NCBI GenBank assembly: GCA_026415195.1
Contig: JAOAHO010000007.1
Coordinates: 13,822 to 76,376, forward strand
Length of the DNA stretch: 62,555 bases
Direction of reading: 5' to 3'
Source of the DNA: Bacteroidia bacterium
GTDB lineage: Bacteria > Bacteroidota > Bacteroidia > B-17B0 > Aurantibacillaceae
Shown: positions 1 to 8,046 of the stretch, piece after piece
Position numbering within the stretch: the stretch's first letter is position 1
Layout of the letters: each line of letters starts with the position of its first letter
Made by a program: the position numbers and the translations under genes
The notes under the pieces: model-generated
What the model was told of the DNA's origin: nothing
Databases searched by the model: none
Seen by the model: only the letters and a program-made list of their open reading frames with translations

Positions 1-558
1 CCGGTATTTCTGTACAATTCCATTTTTTGCAATCTTCGGAATGATACTTTGGTGCATAAAGAAGATCACCGTCAACAAATTCAAGCACAAATTGACGGAC
101 TGTACGGCAAGATTGATTCTTCACTGGTTAATGCCTTAAACCTGGAGTGGCAGTTCAGAATACTGGATGTGCTGGACACCATGGAAAACATGCAGGATAA
201 AATGGCTGAATGCATCCAAAGAATTAAAAAATTCTACCATATAAAAGAAGGAAATCTGGAAAATGCATGGAAATTATCGTACGTTTATGCCCGTATGGGC
301 GACTACATTAATGCAGCCCAAAACATGGAACCATGGCTTTTTTTAAAAAATACTCCCGAGGAATTTTTGTTTTCATATATCAGTTATGCAGGAAGGATTC
401 ATGATCTGTATATGAGTAGAACCTTCTCAAAAGCAATGCAAAGGGCATTTGAAATGAATAAAGATAAATTTTGCAAGCTTTTTGGAGAACCTTATCTAAG
501 TTTCCAAGTTTTGGAAAACCCCGAAGTCAGGAAATTGTATTTAACGAATTGTAAGTGA
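1..558 (+). CDS. Hypothetical protein, C-terminal part (5' end outside window)
   Basis: The frame is open from base 1, so this is the C-terminal part of a longer gene cut by the window edge; the TTG at 49 is only the first internal start-like codon. About 185 residues are visible. They are soluble, helix-rich and charged, with no signal peptide or membrane segment in the visible part. A stretch around LSYVYARMGDYINAA looks like one helical TPR-like hairpin, but I cannot assign a family. It converges on the lipoprotein gene that ends 3 nt downstream on the other strand. Function unknown. Confidence 0.6.
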   Translation, partial: PVFLYNSIFCNLRNDTLVHKEDHRQQIQAQIDGLYGKIDSSLVNALNLEWQFRILDVLDTMENMQDKMAECIQRIKKFYHIKEGNLENAWKLSYVYARMGDYINAAQNMEPWLFLKNTPEEFLFSYISYAGRIHDLYMSRTFSKAMQRAFEMNKDKFCKLFGEPYLSFQVLENPEVRKLYLTNCK

Positions 559-560
559 TA

Positions 561-1343
561 TTAATAGGCATGTCCCGTTTTCAAACGTTCGTGATCATCT
601 TTCAGTTCACGTTTTAACAGCATGGCTGCCGACAAAGCCATCAAGAAATTTTTTGTTTCTTTATCCAGATTTTTAACATACCAAACCTTACCGACGTTCA
701 TACAACTTACGCCCATAATGGGTTTGTTGTTTTTGTCAAAAACCTCAAATCCAATTATTTGTCCCGTAAATCCGGGACTTCCGTTTTTCTTTCTGTAGGC
801 ATTAACACCTTTAATTTCATAAACTTCATTTTTAAAGAAAAATTTTCCTTCGCTGATGTGTTCCTTGGTCATGATGTAAGGAGGCTCATTGATTAAAAAT
901 GATGCTTTAACGGAAGTGTCGGAAAGAAGGATGATTTTACCTGAGAAGATATTTTCATATTTTAAAGGGAATGGGTAGGGAATGAAATCCGGAAGTTGCT
1001 TTTCTTTGATTTTATTTAAGCAAAATACAGCTGCTTTGAATGGTTGATTCACACTGTCGTTGGAATTTAAAACAAATGAAAATTTTTCTTTCATACCGCT
1101 AAAGCGCAAAATGAAAGGAAAGTGATATCCTTCTGTCCACGAACGCTTGATTTTTTTTGCTGTGTATTCGGTTCCCAATTCCATATCCTTGAACCAATGC
1201 AGGGCCTGACGGTTTTTGATATCAAAAGTTTCGCCTTCAGTTACCAGGCTGTCGGAAATATAGGCGTGCTGGGTTTTACAACTCCATAATAATATTCCAA
1301 TGACGATGGTAATACAACTTCTTGCCATATGGGTTCTGTTCAT
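561..1343 (-). CDS. Putative lipoprotein, hypothetical
   Basis: About 260 residues. The N-terminus has a hydrophobic stretch ending in a lipobox-like LLWSC, so the protein is probably a lipoprotein anchored after the periplasmic face is reached. The reading frame allows an earlier ATG at 1361 as well as ATGs at 1343 and 1328; I chose 1343 because it gives a normal short n-region before the lipobox, but this is not certain. The gene follows the glycosyltransferase gene by a few bases on the same strand and may be co-transcribed with it. The body contains beta-type segments such as GQIIGFEVFDKNNKPIMGV. No family recognised. Confidence 0.6.
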   Translation of the reverse strand: MNRTHMARSCITIVIGILLWSCKTQHAYISDSLVTEGETFDIKNRQALHWFKDMELGTEYTAKKIKRSWTEGYHFPFILRFSGMKEKFSFVLNSNDSVNQPFKAAVFCLNKIKEKQLPDFIPYPFPLKYENIFSGKIILLSDTSVKASFLINEPPYIMTKEHISEGKFFFKNEVYEIKGVNAYRKKNGSPGFTGQIIGFEVFDKNNKPIMGVSCMNVGKVWYVKNLDKETKNFLMALSAAMLLKRELKDDHERLKTGHAY

Positions 1344-1362
1344 CTTTTCAAATATAATCAAA

Positions 1363-2457
1363 TCATTTAAACTGTTTATTAATTAAAACTTTCATCCATG
1401 CTTCTTCCCATTTTTTTACGGAAAAATATTCTTCTGTTTTTTTTCGGGCATTTTTCCCCATGGTTCGGATTAAATCATGATCATCAATAAGTTTGAGTAT
1501 AAATTTTTTCCATTCCGATGGATTTTTAGCCAAAAAACCGTCAATACCGTGACTGATGATTTTAGGATTTGCCCCTAAATGCGAAGCTACAACGGGCTTT
1601 CCGCATGCCATACAAACCAATGCTTTCAGACCGCATTTTCCATTTGTCCAGTTTTCATCAGGCAAGGGCATAATGCCGAAATCAAATTTTTGTATGGTAT
1701 GTACTTCGCTGTCCTCGGCCCATTCGACAAATTCAATCGGAAAAAGTGTTTGCGGCATCGCAGCATCTTTACCTGAGCATAATATAAACCTGAATTTCTT
1801 TTCTTTGTAAATCTCATCCAAAACAGGAAAAACAGTGATCAGATGCTTTAGGGTAGTGGGGCTTCCAATCCATCCGATGACGGGTATTTTTTCGGTTAAA
1901 TGCTTTTCGGTATTCGAAGGAAAATATTTTTCCGTATCCACAACCGTGGGTAAGTAAATGGTATTGCGATTATACGGAATGAGTTGTTCAGCAAGCCATT
2001 CATTTCCTGCAAAAACAGCCGAAGCCAATCGAGCAGTTCGGAATGTTTTGGTTTTACTTTTAAGAAATGACCAAAAACGATTTCCCTCGCTGGTGTCGGG
2101 GATCCAAAGGGCATCGTCCACATCATAAATAATATGCTTTTTTAATATCTTGGCTATCCTTTCAAAAAAAATAAACCCCAAAAAATAGCTTTCCCTTTGT
2201 ATGAAAATTACATCGTGGGAAAAAAGATATTTAAGGTGAAAAAATCTTTTTATGAGGCATTTTACCAAAATAAAAACTTTCAGTAACCATTTCCCTTTTG
2301 AATAAAAAATTTTGTCATCCGATGGGCTTAACAAATAAGCATAAGTGTAGGGGATATGATTCTCTTCCAAAAGTGGAATGAATTGCTCGATTCTGTATCG
2401 TTGTGAAGGGGAACGTCCGGGACGGTGAGGAGCAATGAATAAAATTTTTGGATTCAT
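1363..2457 (-). CDS. Glycosyltransferase, GT4-like (GT-B fold)
   Basis: Cytoplasmic sugar transferase of about 364 residues, probably acting in surface polysaccharide or glycolipid assembly; acceptor and donor cannot be told. The N-terminal Rossmann half begins KILFIAPHRPGRSPSQRYR. The C-terminal half holds the nucleotide-sugar-binding region, with PVIGWIGSPTTLKHL, then GLKALVCMACGKPVVAS, where GT4 enzymes normally carry the EX7E-type motif; the second acidic residue is not obvious here. The frame permits a TTG start at 2469, but ATG at 2457 is preferred because a TAATTTTG box covers 2474-2467 on the minus strand. No polysaccharide cluster surrounds it. Confidence 0.8.
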   Translation of the reverse strand: MNPKILFIAPHRPGRSPSQRYRIEQFIPLLEENHIPYTYAYLLSPSDDKIFYSKGKWLLKVFILVKCLIKRFFHLKYLFSHDVIFIQRESYFLGFIFFERIAKILKKHIIYDVDDALWIPDTSEGNRFWSFLKSKTKTFRTARLASAVFAGNEWLAEQLIPYNRNTIYLPTVVDTEKYFPSNTEKHLTEKIPVIGWIGSPTTLKHLITVFPVLDEIYKEKKFRFILCSGKDAAMPQTLFPIEFVEWAEDSEVHTIQKFDFGIMPLPDENWTNGKCGLKALVCMACGKPVVASHLGANPKIISHGIDGFLAKNPSEWKKFILKLIDDHDLIRTMGKNARKKTEEYFSVKKWEEAWMKVLINKQFK

Positions 2458-2466
2458 CAGATTTAC

Positions 2467-2512
2467 CAAAATTAGAAAAAAACTTCAGGGAAAGGAATAT
2501 TTTATATGTTTG
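2467..2512. promoter_or_regulatory. Divergent TAnnTTTG promoters
   Basis: Minus strand 2474-2467 reads TAATTTTG, 9 nt before the ATG of the glycosyltransferase. Plus strand 2505-2512 reads TATGTTTG, 6 nt before the ATG at 2519. Both match the Bacteroidota -7 consensus TAnnTTTG. No convincing -33 TTTG is seen for either. Confidence 0.5.
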
Positions 2513-2518
2513 CAAAAA

Positions 2519-3172
2519 ATGCGTAGAACATTGTTGCTTTTTGTCCTATTCTTTTTTTGTTTCATCCTTTTCTCACAGGATAAGAAAGATACTATTTATC
2601 TGATGAATGGAAATATTGTTACTGAAAAGGTAATAGATACATTGCTTGGGGCCATTACCATCTATGATACCAGGAAAGACAACAAAAAAATTCATTACGA
2701 GTGGGACCAACTTTATAAGGTATCATTTTCCAACGGATTTCAGCGGTATTATTACTACCAGGATACAACCATTTACAATTGGTTTACGCGTGATGAAATG
2801 TGGCTGTTTATGAAAGGAGAGCGTGATGCAAGGAAAAATTTTGTTTCGTGGGGGACACGTATTGGGGCTTTTTCTGCAGGATTACTGGGAGGATTGAGTG
2901 GTACATTCTGGACACCTTTATTGCCCTATACGTTTATGGCATTTAACGGAATAACCAAAGTGCGAGTAAGGCCTCATGCGGTTTCGGATCCATCATTGGT
3001 ACAATATGATCCTTATTTATTGGGTTTCGAACGAGTGGCCAGGCAAAAAAGAAAAGTAGGTGCGGTAATTTACGGAACTATCGGTTCTGCTACCGGATTA
3101 GGATTGTTTTTGATCTTTCATAAGCATTACCCGGAACATTTGCGAATTCAGTTTTTGAGGATCAACATATAA
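2519..3172 (+). CDS. Hypothetical exported/membrane protein
   Basis: 217 residues from ATG 2519. The frame is open further upstream to 2435, but that would overlap the divergent gene and place the promoter-like TATGTTTG inside the coding region. Residues 1-20 form a clear signal peptide ending near FSQ. The mature part starts with a beta-rich module (TIYLMNGNIVTEKVIDT, then IHYEWDQLYKVSFSNG), a pattern common in uncharacterised Bacteroidota envelope proteins. Two hydrophobic Gly-rich segments follow (GAFSAGLLGGLSGTFW and VIYGTIGSATGLGLFLIF) that look membrane-spanning. Function unknown. Confidence 0.65.
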   Translation: MRRTLLLFVLFFFCFILFSQDKKDTIYLMNGNIVTEKVIDTLLGAITIYDTRKDNKKIHYEWDQLYKVSFSNGFQRYYYYQDTTIYNWFTRDEMWLFMKGERDARKNFVSWGTRIGAFSAGLLGGLSGTFWTPLLPYTFMAFNGITKVRVRPHAVSDPSLVQYDPYLLGFERVARQKRKVGAVIYGTIGSATGLGLFLIFHKHYPEHLRIQFLRINI

Positions 3173-3249
3173 TTATTTCAAAAACTTTAACACATTTCAA
3201 TCAGCTTCGGCATAATATTTTGTCGTTTAAATGAAAAAACAATAAATTT

Positions 3250-3834
3250 ATGCACATGAAAAAAATGCTTTTTTTGACCTTGATGGTTGCTTTTGTTTAC
3301 GGGCAACCTGAAAAAGGTGCTCCGAAAATGGTGGCCGATTTTTTGCCGGGATATTATGTTCCTTTGAAAGGCGATACAGTAAAAGGTGAGATCCAAATAA
3401 ACCTGGAAAATCCGGCTATGGCTTATCAAAGCTTTAGTTTTCGTACAAAACCTGGGGCCAAAGCCAATAATTTTACAACCAAAAAGGCTAAGGCATACGG
3501 CTTTGGTAATCAACATTATACCCTTGTTTCGTTCGATCCACAGACGCAGGTTTTTATGAGGGTTTGGGCCAGAGGAAGGTTAATGTTTTATGAATATATG
3601 GAAGAAGGGGCGAAAGAGCCGGTATTTTTTATTCAGGAGCCTGCTTCGGAAGATCCTGAGAAAAAAGAGTTGAAAAAATTGAGCAAATTGCATTATAAAC
3701 GGGAATTGAAGCCTTACATGAAAGACCAACCTATGATTTGGAATGACCTTGATAAGTTCAATTTTGTACCCGAAAAAATTGCCAAAAGCATACAGGAATT
3801 CAATTCCATGTATGCAGCCTCGTCAACAGAGTAA
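3250..3834 (+). CDS. Hypothetical secreted protein
   Basis: 194 residues starting MHMKKMLFLTLMVAFVYGQ, a normal signal peptide with likely cleavage after YG. ATG 3250 and ATG 3256 are both possible starts. The mature protein is mixed alpha/beta with a Lys/Glu-rich region near residues 130-160 and has no recognised domain or catalytic motif. A clean intrinsic terminator lies 23 nt after the stop, which marks it as the last gene of its transcription unit. Function unknown. Confidence 0.65.
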   Translation: MHMKKMLFLTLMVAFVYGQPEKGAPKMVADFLPGYYVPLKGDTVKGEIQINLENPAMAYQSFSFRTKPGAKANNFTTKKAKAYGFGNQHYTLVSFDPQTQVFMRVWARGRLMFYEYMEEGAKEPVFFIQEPASEDPEKKELKKLSKLHYKRELKPYMKDQPMIWNDLDKFNFVPEKIAKSIQEFNSMYAASSTE

Positions 3835-3856
3835 AAACCTTTTTTAACTCAAAAAT

Positions 3857-3879
3857 ACGGGCTTTCAGCCCGTTTTTTT
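3857..3879 (+). terminator. Rho-independent terminator
   Basis: Stem ACGGGCT / AGCCCGT (7 bp) with loop TTC, followed by seven T. It ends the transcript of the secreted protein gene and separates it from the AAA+ ATPase gene. Confidence 0.85.
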
Positions 3880-3902
3880 GTTTTCATAAAAAAATAAAAA
3901 AA

Positions 3903-3937
3903 TGGAAAAATTTGGAATTAAATTCCAAAAAATTCCA
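3903..3937. repeat. 10-bp-phased TGGAA/TTCCA dyad upstream of ATPase gene
   Basis: TGGAA at 3903 and 3913, TTCCA at 3923 and 3933: four words exactly 10 bp apart, arranged as two inverted pairs around A3920. The inner dyad TTTGGAATT-A-AATTCCAAA (3911-3929) is perfect. The last TTCCA abuts the -7 box of the ATPase gene, so a bound protein would block that promoter. A similar array lies after the gene. Likely an operator or other DNA-binding array; the binding protein is unknown. Confidence 0.75.
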
Positions 3938-3945
3938 TATTTTTG
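3938..3945 (+). promoter_or_regulatory. TAnnTTTG promoter of ATPase gene
   Basis: TATTTTTG, last base 5 nt before the ATG at 3951 and directly adjoining the phased TTCCA array. Supports ATG 3951 over the upstream TTG at 3912, which would put both the dyad and the promoter inside the coding region. Confidence 0.6.
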
Positions 3946-3950
3946 TGGTG

Positions 3951-5114
3951 ATGATTTTACGCACGGCACATAAGCGTCTGGTGTTCCTGGCAAGAAAATT
4001 CAAGGCCGTTGCGGTTACCGGGCCCAGGCAGTCGGGCAAGACCACCCTGGTAAGAAAAGTTTTTCCACGCTTGCCTTATCTGAATCTTGAAAATCCCGAT
4101 ACGCGCAGGTTCGCTTCGGAAGATCCGCGCGGATTTTTATCCTCGTATCCTTCCGGTGCCATTTTGGATGAAGCCCAACGCGTACCGGAATTGTTTTCCT
4201 ATCTACAGGAAATACTGGATGCACGTAAAAAAACCGGGCGTTATATCCTTACCGGTTCAAACCATTTCCTTTTACAGGAAAATATATCACAAACTCTCGC
4301 CGGCAGGATTGGTTATCTGCAGTTGCTGCCTTTTACTTCTCATGAACTTTTTGAATCCAAAAAACTTCCTGCCTCCGATGATGTTTTAATGCTGAAAGGG
4401 TTTTATCCGCCCGTTTATGCACAACGCATTCCCCCCACCGATTGGTATGCCAACTATATCAGGACTTATGTGGAAAGAGATGTCAGGCAATTAAAAAATA
4501 TCGGGAACCTTTATGCTTTCGAACGTTTTTTGCGCCTTCTGGCCGGCCGCCATGCTCAGGAATTAAATTATTCTGCTTTGGCCGTAGAGGCCGGGCTCGA
4601 CGTTAAAACCATACAGGCCTGGGTGGGATTGCTTGAAAGCAGTTTTGTGGTTTTCCTTCTGAAGCCTTATTATCGTAATTTTAATAAATCACTCATCAAA
4701 AGGCCTAAAATTTATTTTTATGATTCAGGCTTGGTTTGTTATTTGCTTGGCATCCAGAACAAAAACCATTTAAGAACACATCCGTTAAGAGGTTCCATAT
4801 TTGAAGGTATGGTCATAGCCGATATCATAAAACACATTGCCCATAAGGGGCTTTATGCTAATTCCTTTTTTTGGCGCGACAAAACCGGGCATGAAGTGGA
4901 TCTGATTCTTGAAATGTACGGAAAAACAATGGCAGTGGAAGTAAAATCAGCACAAACCTTTCAGGATCCATTTTTGAATTCATTGAAATATTGGAAAAAA
5001 CTGGATGGTAAAAGTATGGGCTATGTGTTGTTTGGCGGACATCAATCCTTTAAGCGTACCGATCAAATTCAGGTTATGAACTGGAAAGCGAACGAAACTT
5101 TGATTAAAAAATAA
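3951..5114 (+). CDS. AAA+ ATPase with DUF4143 domain
   Basis: 387 residues. N-terminal ATPase: Walker A GPRQSGKTT at residues 24-32, Walker B GAILDEAQ with D73/E74, sensor-like YILTGSNHFLL. The C-terminal DUF4143 region includes KIYFYDSGLVCYLLG and then HEVDLIL plus AVEVKSA, the E/D...ExK spacing of a PD-(D/E)xK nuclease-like fold. Members of this family are very common in Bacteroidota and mostly uncharacterised; nucleotide-driven action on DNA or as a toxin-antitoxin-like element has been suggested. The gene stands alone, flanked on both sides by phased TGGAA/TTCCA palindromes and next to a decayed gene, consistent with a mobile or recently inserted cassette (inference). The start is set by the TATTTTTG box. 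Confidence 0.88.
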   Translation: MILRTAHKRLVFLARKFKAVAVTGPRQSGKTTLVRKVFPRLPYLNLENPDTRRFASEDPRGFLSSYPSGAILDEAQRVPELFSYLQEILDARKKTGRYILTGSNHFLLQENISQTLAGRIGYLQLLPFTSHELFESKKLPASDDVLMLKGFYPPVYAQRIPPTDWYANYIRTYVERDVRQLKNIGNLYAFERFLRLLAGRHAQELNYSALAVEAGLDVKTIQAWVGLLESSFVVFLLKPYYRNFNKSLIKRPKIYFYDSGLVCYLLGIQNKNHLRTHPLRGSIFEGMVIADIIKHIAHKGLYANSFFWRDKTGHEVDLILEMYGKTMAVEVKSAQTFQDPFLNSLKYWKKLDGKSMGYVLFGGHQSFKRTDQIQVMNWKANETLIKK

Positions 5115-5122
5115 AAAAAGTA

Positions 5123-5165
5123 GAAAAATTTGGAATCAGATTCCAAATTTTTCCAAATTATTCCA
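5123..5165. repeat. 10-bp-phased TGGAA/TTCCA dyad downstream of ATPase gene
   Basis: A perfect palindrome with 15-bp arms around A5138 (5123-5153), beginning 8 nt after the ATPase stop. TGGAA at 5131 and TTCCA at 5141, 5151 and 5161 keep the same 10-bp period as the upstream array. The 5161 word also belongs to the last codons of the T9SS relic on the other strand, so it may be coincidental. The one-base centre makes a DNA-level dyad more likely than an RNA terminator hairpin. Confidence 0.75.
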
Positions 5166-5390
5166 TCATGATTTTTCTCCGATAATTTCCTTTATCGCTT
5201 CTTATATGAAGGATATATGTTCCGGGAGTTAATTAGCCTGTGCATATTTCGAGGAGTTTTTTACGATGGATGTATGGCCGTTGAATGTACTTTTCTAACC
5301 GTGATGTCCGTTAGATAAATATTAAAGTTATTCATGTTTGGATATTCAATTAGCAAGCTATTATTTGCGGGTTAGGAAAAACATTAAATT
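5158..5390 (-). pseudogene. Relic of a T9SS type A C-terminal sorting domain
   Basis: No intact frame, but the minus strand can be read piecewise: FNVFPNPQ (5388-5365), then EYPNMNNFNIYLTDIT (5347-5300) in a second frame, FNGHTSIVKNSSKYAQAN (5285-5232) in a third, and LTPGTYILHIRSDKGNY (from 5232 down), ending in a TAA at 5160-5158. Order and spacing are those of T9SS type A sorting domains: xVxPNPx, a central strand, a polar turn, then LPxGxYxLxI and a basic end. At least three frame disruptions and a stop separate the pieces. Once the end of a secreted cargo protein; nothing recognisable remains from 5391 to 5486. Confidence 0.75.
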
Positions 5391-5486
5391 CCATAAGAAA
5401 ATGATAAACTAATTTATATTCATTATTGAAATTTAACGATTATTGATTATAAAAATTTCCACTAAACTACATTTTAACAAAGCACA

Positions 5487-7970
5487 TTAAAGATTGTCAT
5501 ACCAATTTCTAACCCTTGGAATTTTAAAATCGCTCATCATCGGATTTCGGAGATTCATGGAAAAATTATATCCTTTTCTAAAGCCAAAAGGTATCCACTG
5601 TATTCGAAATTCCCAACACCGCAATTCCCTGTAAACGTCAACGCTGGTATAGCTGAATTGTCTGGCTTTAAAGTCCCAGCCACTGGTAATGCCAAATTGC
5701 CAGAATTTACCAGGCTTAAGGTCCAGTCTGCCGTTAAGCACATGATCCCATTGGCCTTTATTGCCTATGCTTGAATAACTCATGGTATAAAACAATCCTG
5801 CATTCCACGATTGGAAATTTTCATCCGCATAGCGCTCGGCGGCATTGGTTAAGTTCGGGGCTTCCCTTTTGAAGTTTTTATTCTTTAAAATTTCAGGATT
5901 GATACTAATATTCACGGCAGAACTTGCATTTATAAACCGTGCAGGTCTTCCGTTTTTGTTCCATTCGAATTCGTTTAATCTTCTGTTGGTGATTTTATCG
6001 GTGGTATAGGGATCGAAAGTGGCGTTGCCCACCCAATCAAAGAATTTAAAAAATACATTCCTTGCAGAAACGCTTATCAACGACATATGAAAACTGTCGG
6101 CGGCGAAGTTGTAAGAACCGCTGATGCTGAGGTTCTGAAGCCAGACTTTTTTCGTATATCGTTGAGCAGTATCGTTTTTGGATTTTGTTTTAGCTTCAAT
6201 GTTATTGTTTAAGTTCAGCGACAATGCATTTTGCTTTCCTCTGGAAGTTCCTCCGTAAATACCGATTTCATGAATCGAGTAATATTGAATGAGGGAGGAG
6301 TTAGGAATTTCAATTTTTCTCCACCATCCCCATTCCTCTTTACCGAAATCGGGGCGATAGATATAAGACAAGGTGGGAATGAGCAGGTGCCTGATTTGCT
6401 TAACTTTTCCCTTGCGGAAGATGTAATCGAAGTAAATTCGGGTGGAGGCATTCATGGAAGCATTGGCTTCCGGGGCCCAGGAAAATTCCTTTATCGTATC
6501 GGTTTTCAGAGCATTGTTTTCATATCGTTTCCGAATAGTTTTGTCATACATTACCGCACTAAGATTCAGGGCCGGTGTTATGGTAATGTATTTAAAAACG
6601 AAAAAATTTGTACTGAGGGGAATTAAATGCCTTGCTCCATAACGCATGGTTTTGGTAAGGTCTTGCTTAAAAAGGGTTGTATCTTTTCCTGCCAAATCGT
6701 TTTTGGCCTCGAAGGAATAACTGATGCCCAGGCGGGTAAGTACGTTTTCACGCACGGAAGTTTTTTTCTTAAAAGGGAAAAAACGGTTAACATTCCAGGT
6801 GATCTGAGGTAATGTCAGGGTAACGTCGTGGCTTTGCATGTTCTGGCTGTGCAGGGCGCTGATCAGAAGTTGGCTTCCGTGGAAATTTTTGGAAAAACTG
6901 ATATTGGAATTTACGGCATTCGTCAGGAACTGGCCCGTATTCAGGGCATTGAAGCGATTGTATTTGTTGCTCATGTAATTCACCTGCGATTGAAAATTCA
7001 TCGTGGGGTTTGAACGGTTATCGGTGCGGTGAACCCAACGAAAAGAATAGGACTGTTGTATTTGAAAATTTCCCGGGATGTCCCTGTCGCCGCTCAGGAA
7101 TCGGCTATAACCGCCTTCCAGCATACCGGCCATTTTGTAGCGTACGTTGTAGTTGTTCAAAATCCTAACTCCAAAACTTCCGTTTGTGTAAATGTCGGTT
7201 CTGAAAGTAAGATCGGTTTTGTCGCTGATGGCCCAGTAAAATCCGCCATCCCTAAGGTTAAGGCCCAACCCGGGGCTGTTCCCTACGAACGGCAGGAGAA
7301 TACCGCTTTTTTGTTTTCTGGTATTCGGAAAGTAGCCGAAAGGCAATACAAGTGGGGTGGGGATTCCGGCTATTTCGAGATAAATCGGGCCGGTAACGAT
7401 CTTATCGTCGGGAATTACCTTTGCCTTTTTAGCCCTGAAAATTGTTTTTGAATTCGGATCATTACATGGGATGCATTTCATGTCATTCAGATATACAATA
7501 TCATTTTGTGTGACTTTGATTTCTTTTCCATAAACCAGCAGATCCGTTTGCTTTGTAAAAGCTCCGTAAATTTTACCTTTTTTTGTTTTAAGGTTATAAA
7601 GCATTTTTTCCGACTCCATAATTTCACCGGCATCATGAAATTTAACCTTGGTAATCTTTCCTAAGGAGTCGGTTCCGCCCGTAGAAAGAATGGTCTGATT
7701 TTCTGTATCGATGCAAAGGCGGTCGGCTTCCAGTTTCTTGTCGGTATATTCCACAACGGCACTTCCATACAGGCATGCATTGTTTTCATCAACATTAAAA
7801 GTAACCGAATCGGTACATGTAAAATGTAACGGAGCATCAAGAAAGTCGTTATCTACTTCCAGGGTATCATGGGATGCCGTAGTTAATGAGTCATTTTGGC
7901 CAAATACCGGAGCGGATATTAACAATCCCGTAAGGAAAAAAAAACTTATGCTTTTGAATTTCAAAAACAC
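5487..7970 (-). CDS. lptD: LptD/OstA-family outer-membrane protein
   Basis: About 827 residues. The N-terminal periplasmic region (after the signal peptide ending near APVFGQ) has the OstA/LptA-like repeat pattern: DSVTFNVDENNACLYGSAVV, LEADRLCIDTENQTILSTGG, and KMLYNLKTKKGKIYGAFT. A long beta-barrel follows, ending in aromatic strands up to VRNWYDNL. The family inserts lipopolysaccharide into the outer leaflet with LptE. The frame runs to ATG 8066, which overlaps the divergent amidase start; ATG 8018 lies upstream of a TAGGTTTG box (7999-7992), so a GTG at 7970 or TTG at 7964 just before the signal peptide fits better. The start remains uncertain. Confidence 0.85.
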   Translation of the reverse strand: MFLKFKSISFFFLTGLLISAPVFGQNDSLTTASHDTLEVDNDFLDAPLHFTCTDSVTFNVDENNACLYGSAVVEYTDKKLEADRLCIDTENQTILSTGGTDSLGKITKVKFHDAGEIMESEKMLYNLKTKKGKIYGAFTKQTDLLVYGKEIKVTQNDIVYLNDMKCIPCNDPNSKTIFRAKKAKVIPDDKIVTGPIYLEIAGIPTPLVLPFGYFPNTRKQKSGILLPFVGNSPGLGLNLRDGGFYWAISDKTDLTFRTDIYTNGSFGVRILNNYNVRYKMAGMLEGGYSRFLSGDRDIPGNFQIQQSYSFRWVHRTDNRSNPTMNFQSQVNYMSNKYNRFNALNTGQFLTNAVNSNISFSKNFHGSQLLISALHSQNMQSHDVTLTLPQITWNVNRFFPFKKKTSVRENVLTRLGISYSFEAKNDLAGKDTTLFKQDLTKTMRYGARHLIPLSTNFFVFKYITITPALNLSAVMYDKTIRKRYENNALKTDTIKEFSWAPEANASMNASTRIYFDYIFRKGKVKQIRHLLIPTLSYIYRPDFGKEEWGWWRKIEIPNSSLIQYYSIHEIGIYGGTSRGKQNALSLNLNNNIEAKTKSKNDTAQRYTKKVWLQNLSISGSYNFAADSFHMSLISVSARNVFFKFFDWVGNATFDPYTTDKITNRRLNEFEWNKNGRPARFINASSAVNISINPEILKNKNFKREAPNLTNAAERYADENFQSWNAGLFYTMSYSSIGNKGQWDHVLNGRLDLKPGKFWQFGITSGWDFKARQFSYTSVDVYRELRCWEFRIQWIPFGFRKGYNFSMNLRNPMMSDFKIPRVRNWYDNL

Positions 7971-7991
7971 CCCTGGGCTAACTTTAGCTTG

Positions 7992-8041
7992 CAAACCTAA
8001 AAAAATTGGCGTTTGCATTGGAGTTGCTTTGGTTAAATTTA
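7992..8041. promoter_or_regulatory. Divergent promoter region lptD / amidase
   Basis: Minus strand 7999-7992 reads TAGGTTTG (for lptD). Plus strand has TTTG at 8012-8015, then 18 nt, then TAAATTTA (8034-8041), one mismatch from TAnnTTTG and 5 nt before the amidase ATG. The two envelope genes therefore probably share this short control region. Confidence 0.45.
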
Positions 8042-8046
8042 TTAAA

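Noticed and set aside
5123..5153. Downstream ATPase palindrome as an intrinsic terminator
   Set aside because: The arms are AT-rich with a one-base centre and no separate T-run; the 10-bp phasing shared with the upstream array fits a DNA-binding site better.
6231..7451. Several 60-140 codon frames opposite lptD
   Set aside because: They are antisense to a well-supported barrel gene, have no domain pattern, and lack starts with promoter boxes.
7711..8046. Upstream extension of the amidase reading frame
   Set aside because: It is antisense to the lptD signal peptide and N-terminal domain, and the amidase signal peptide starts at 8047, right after a promoter-like box.
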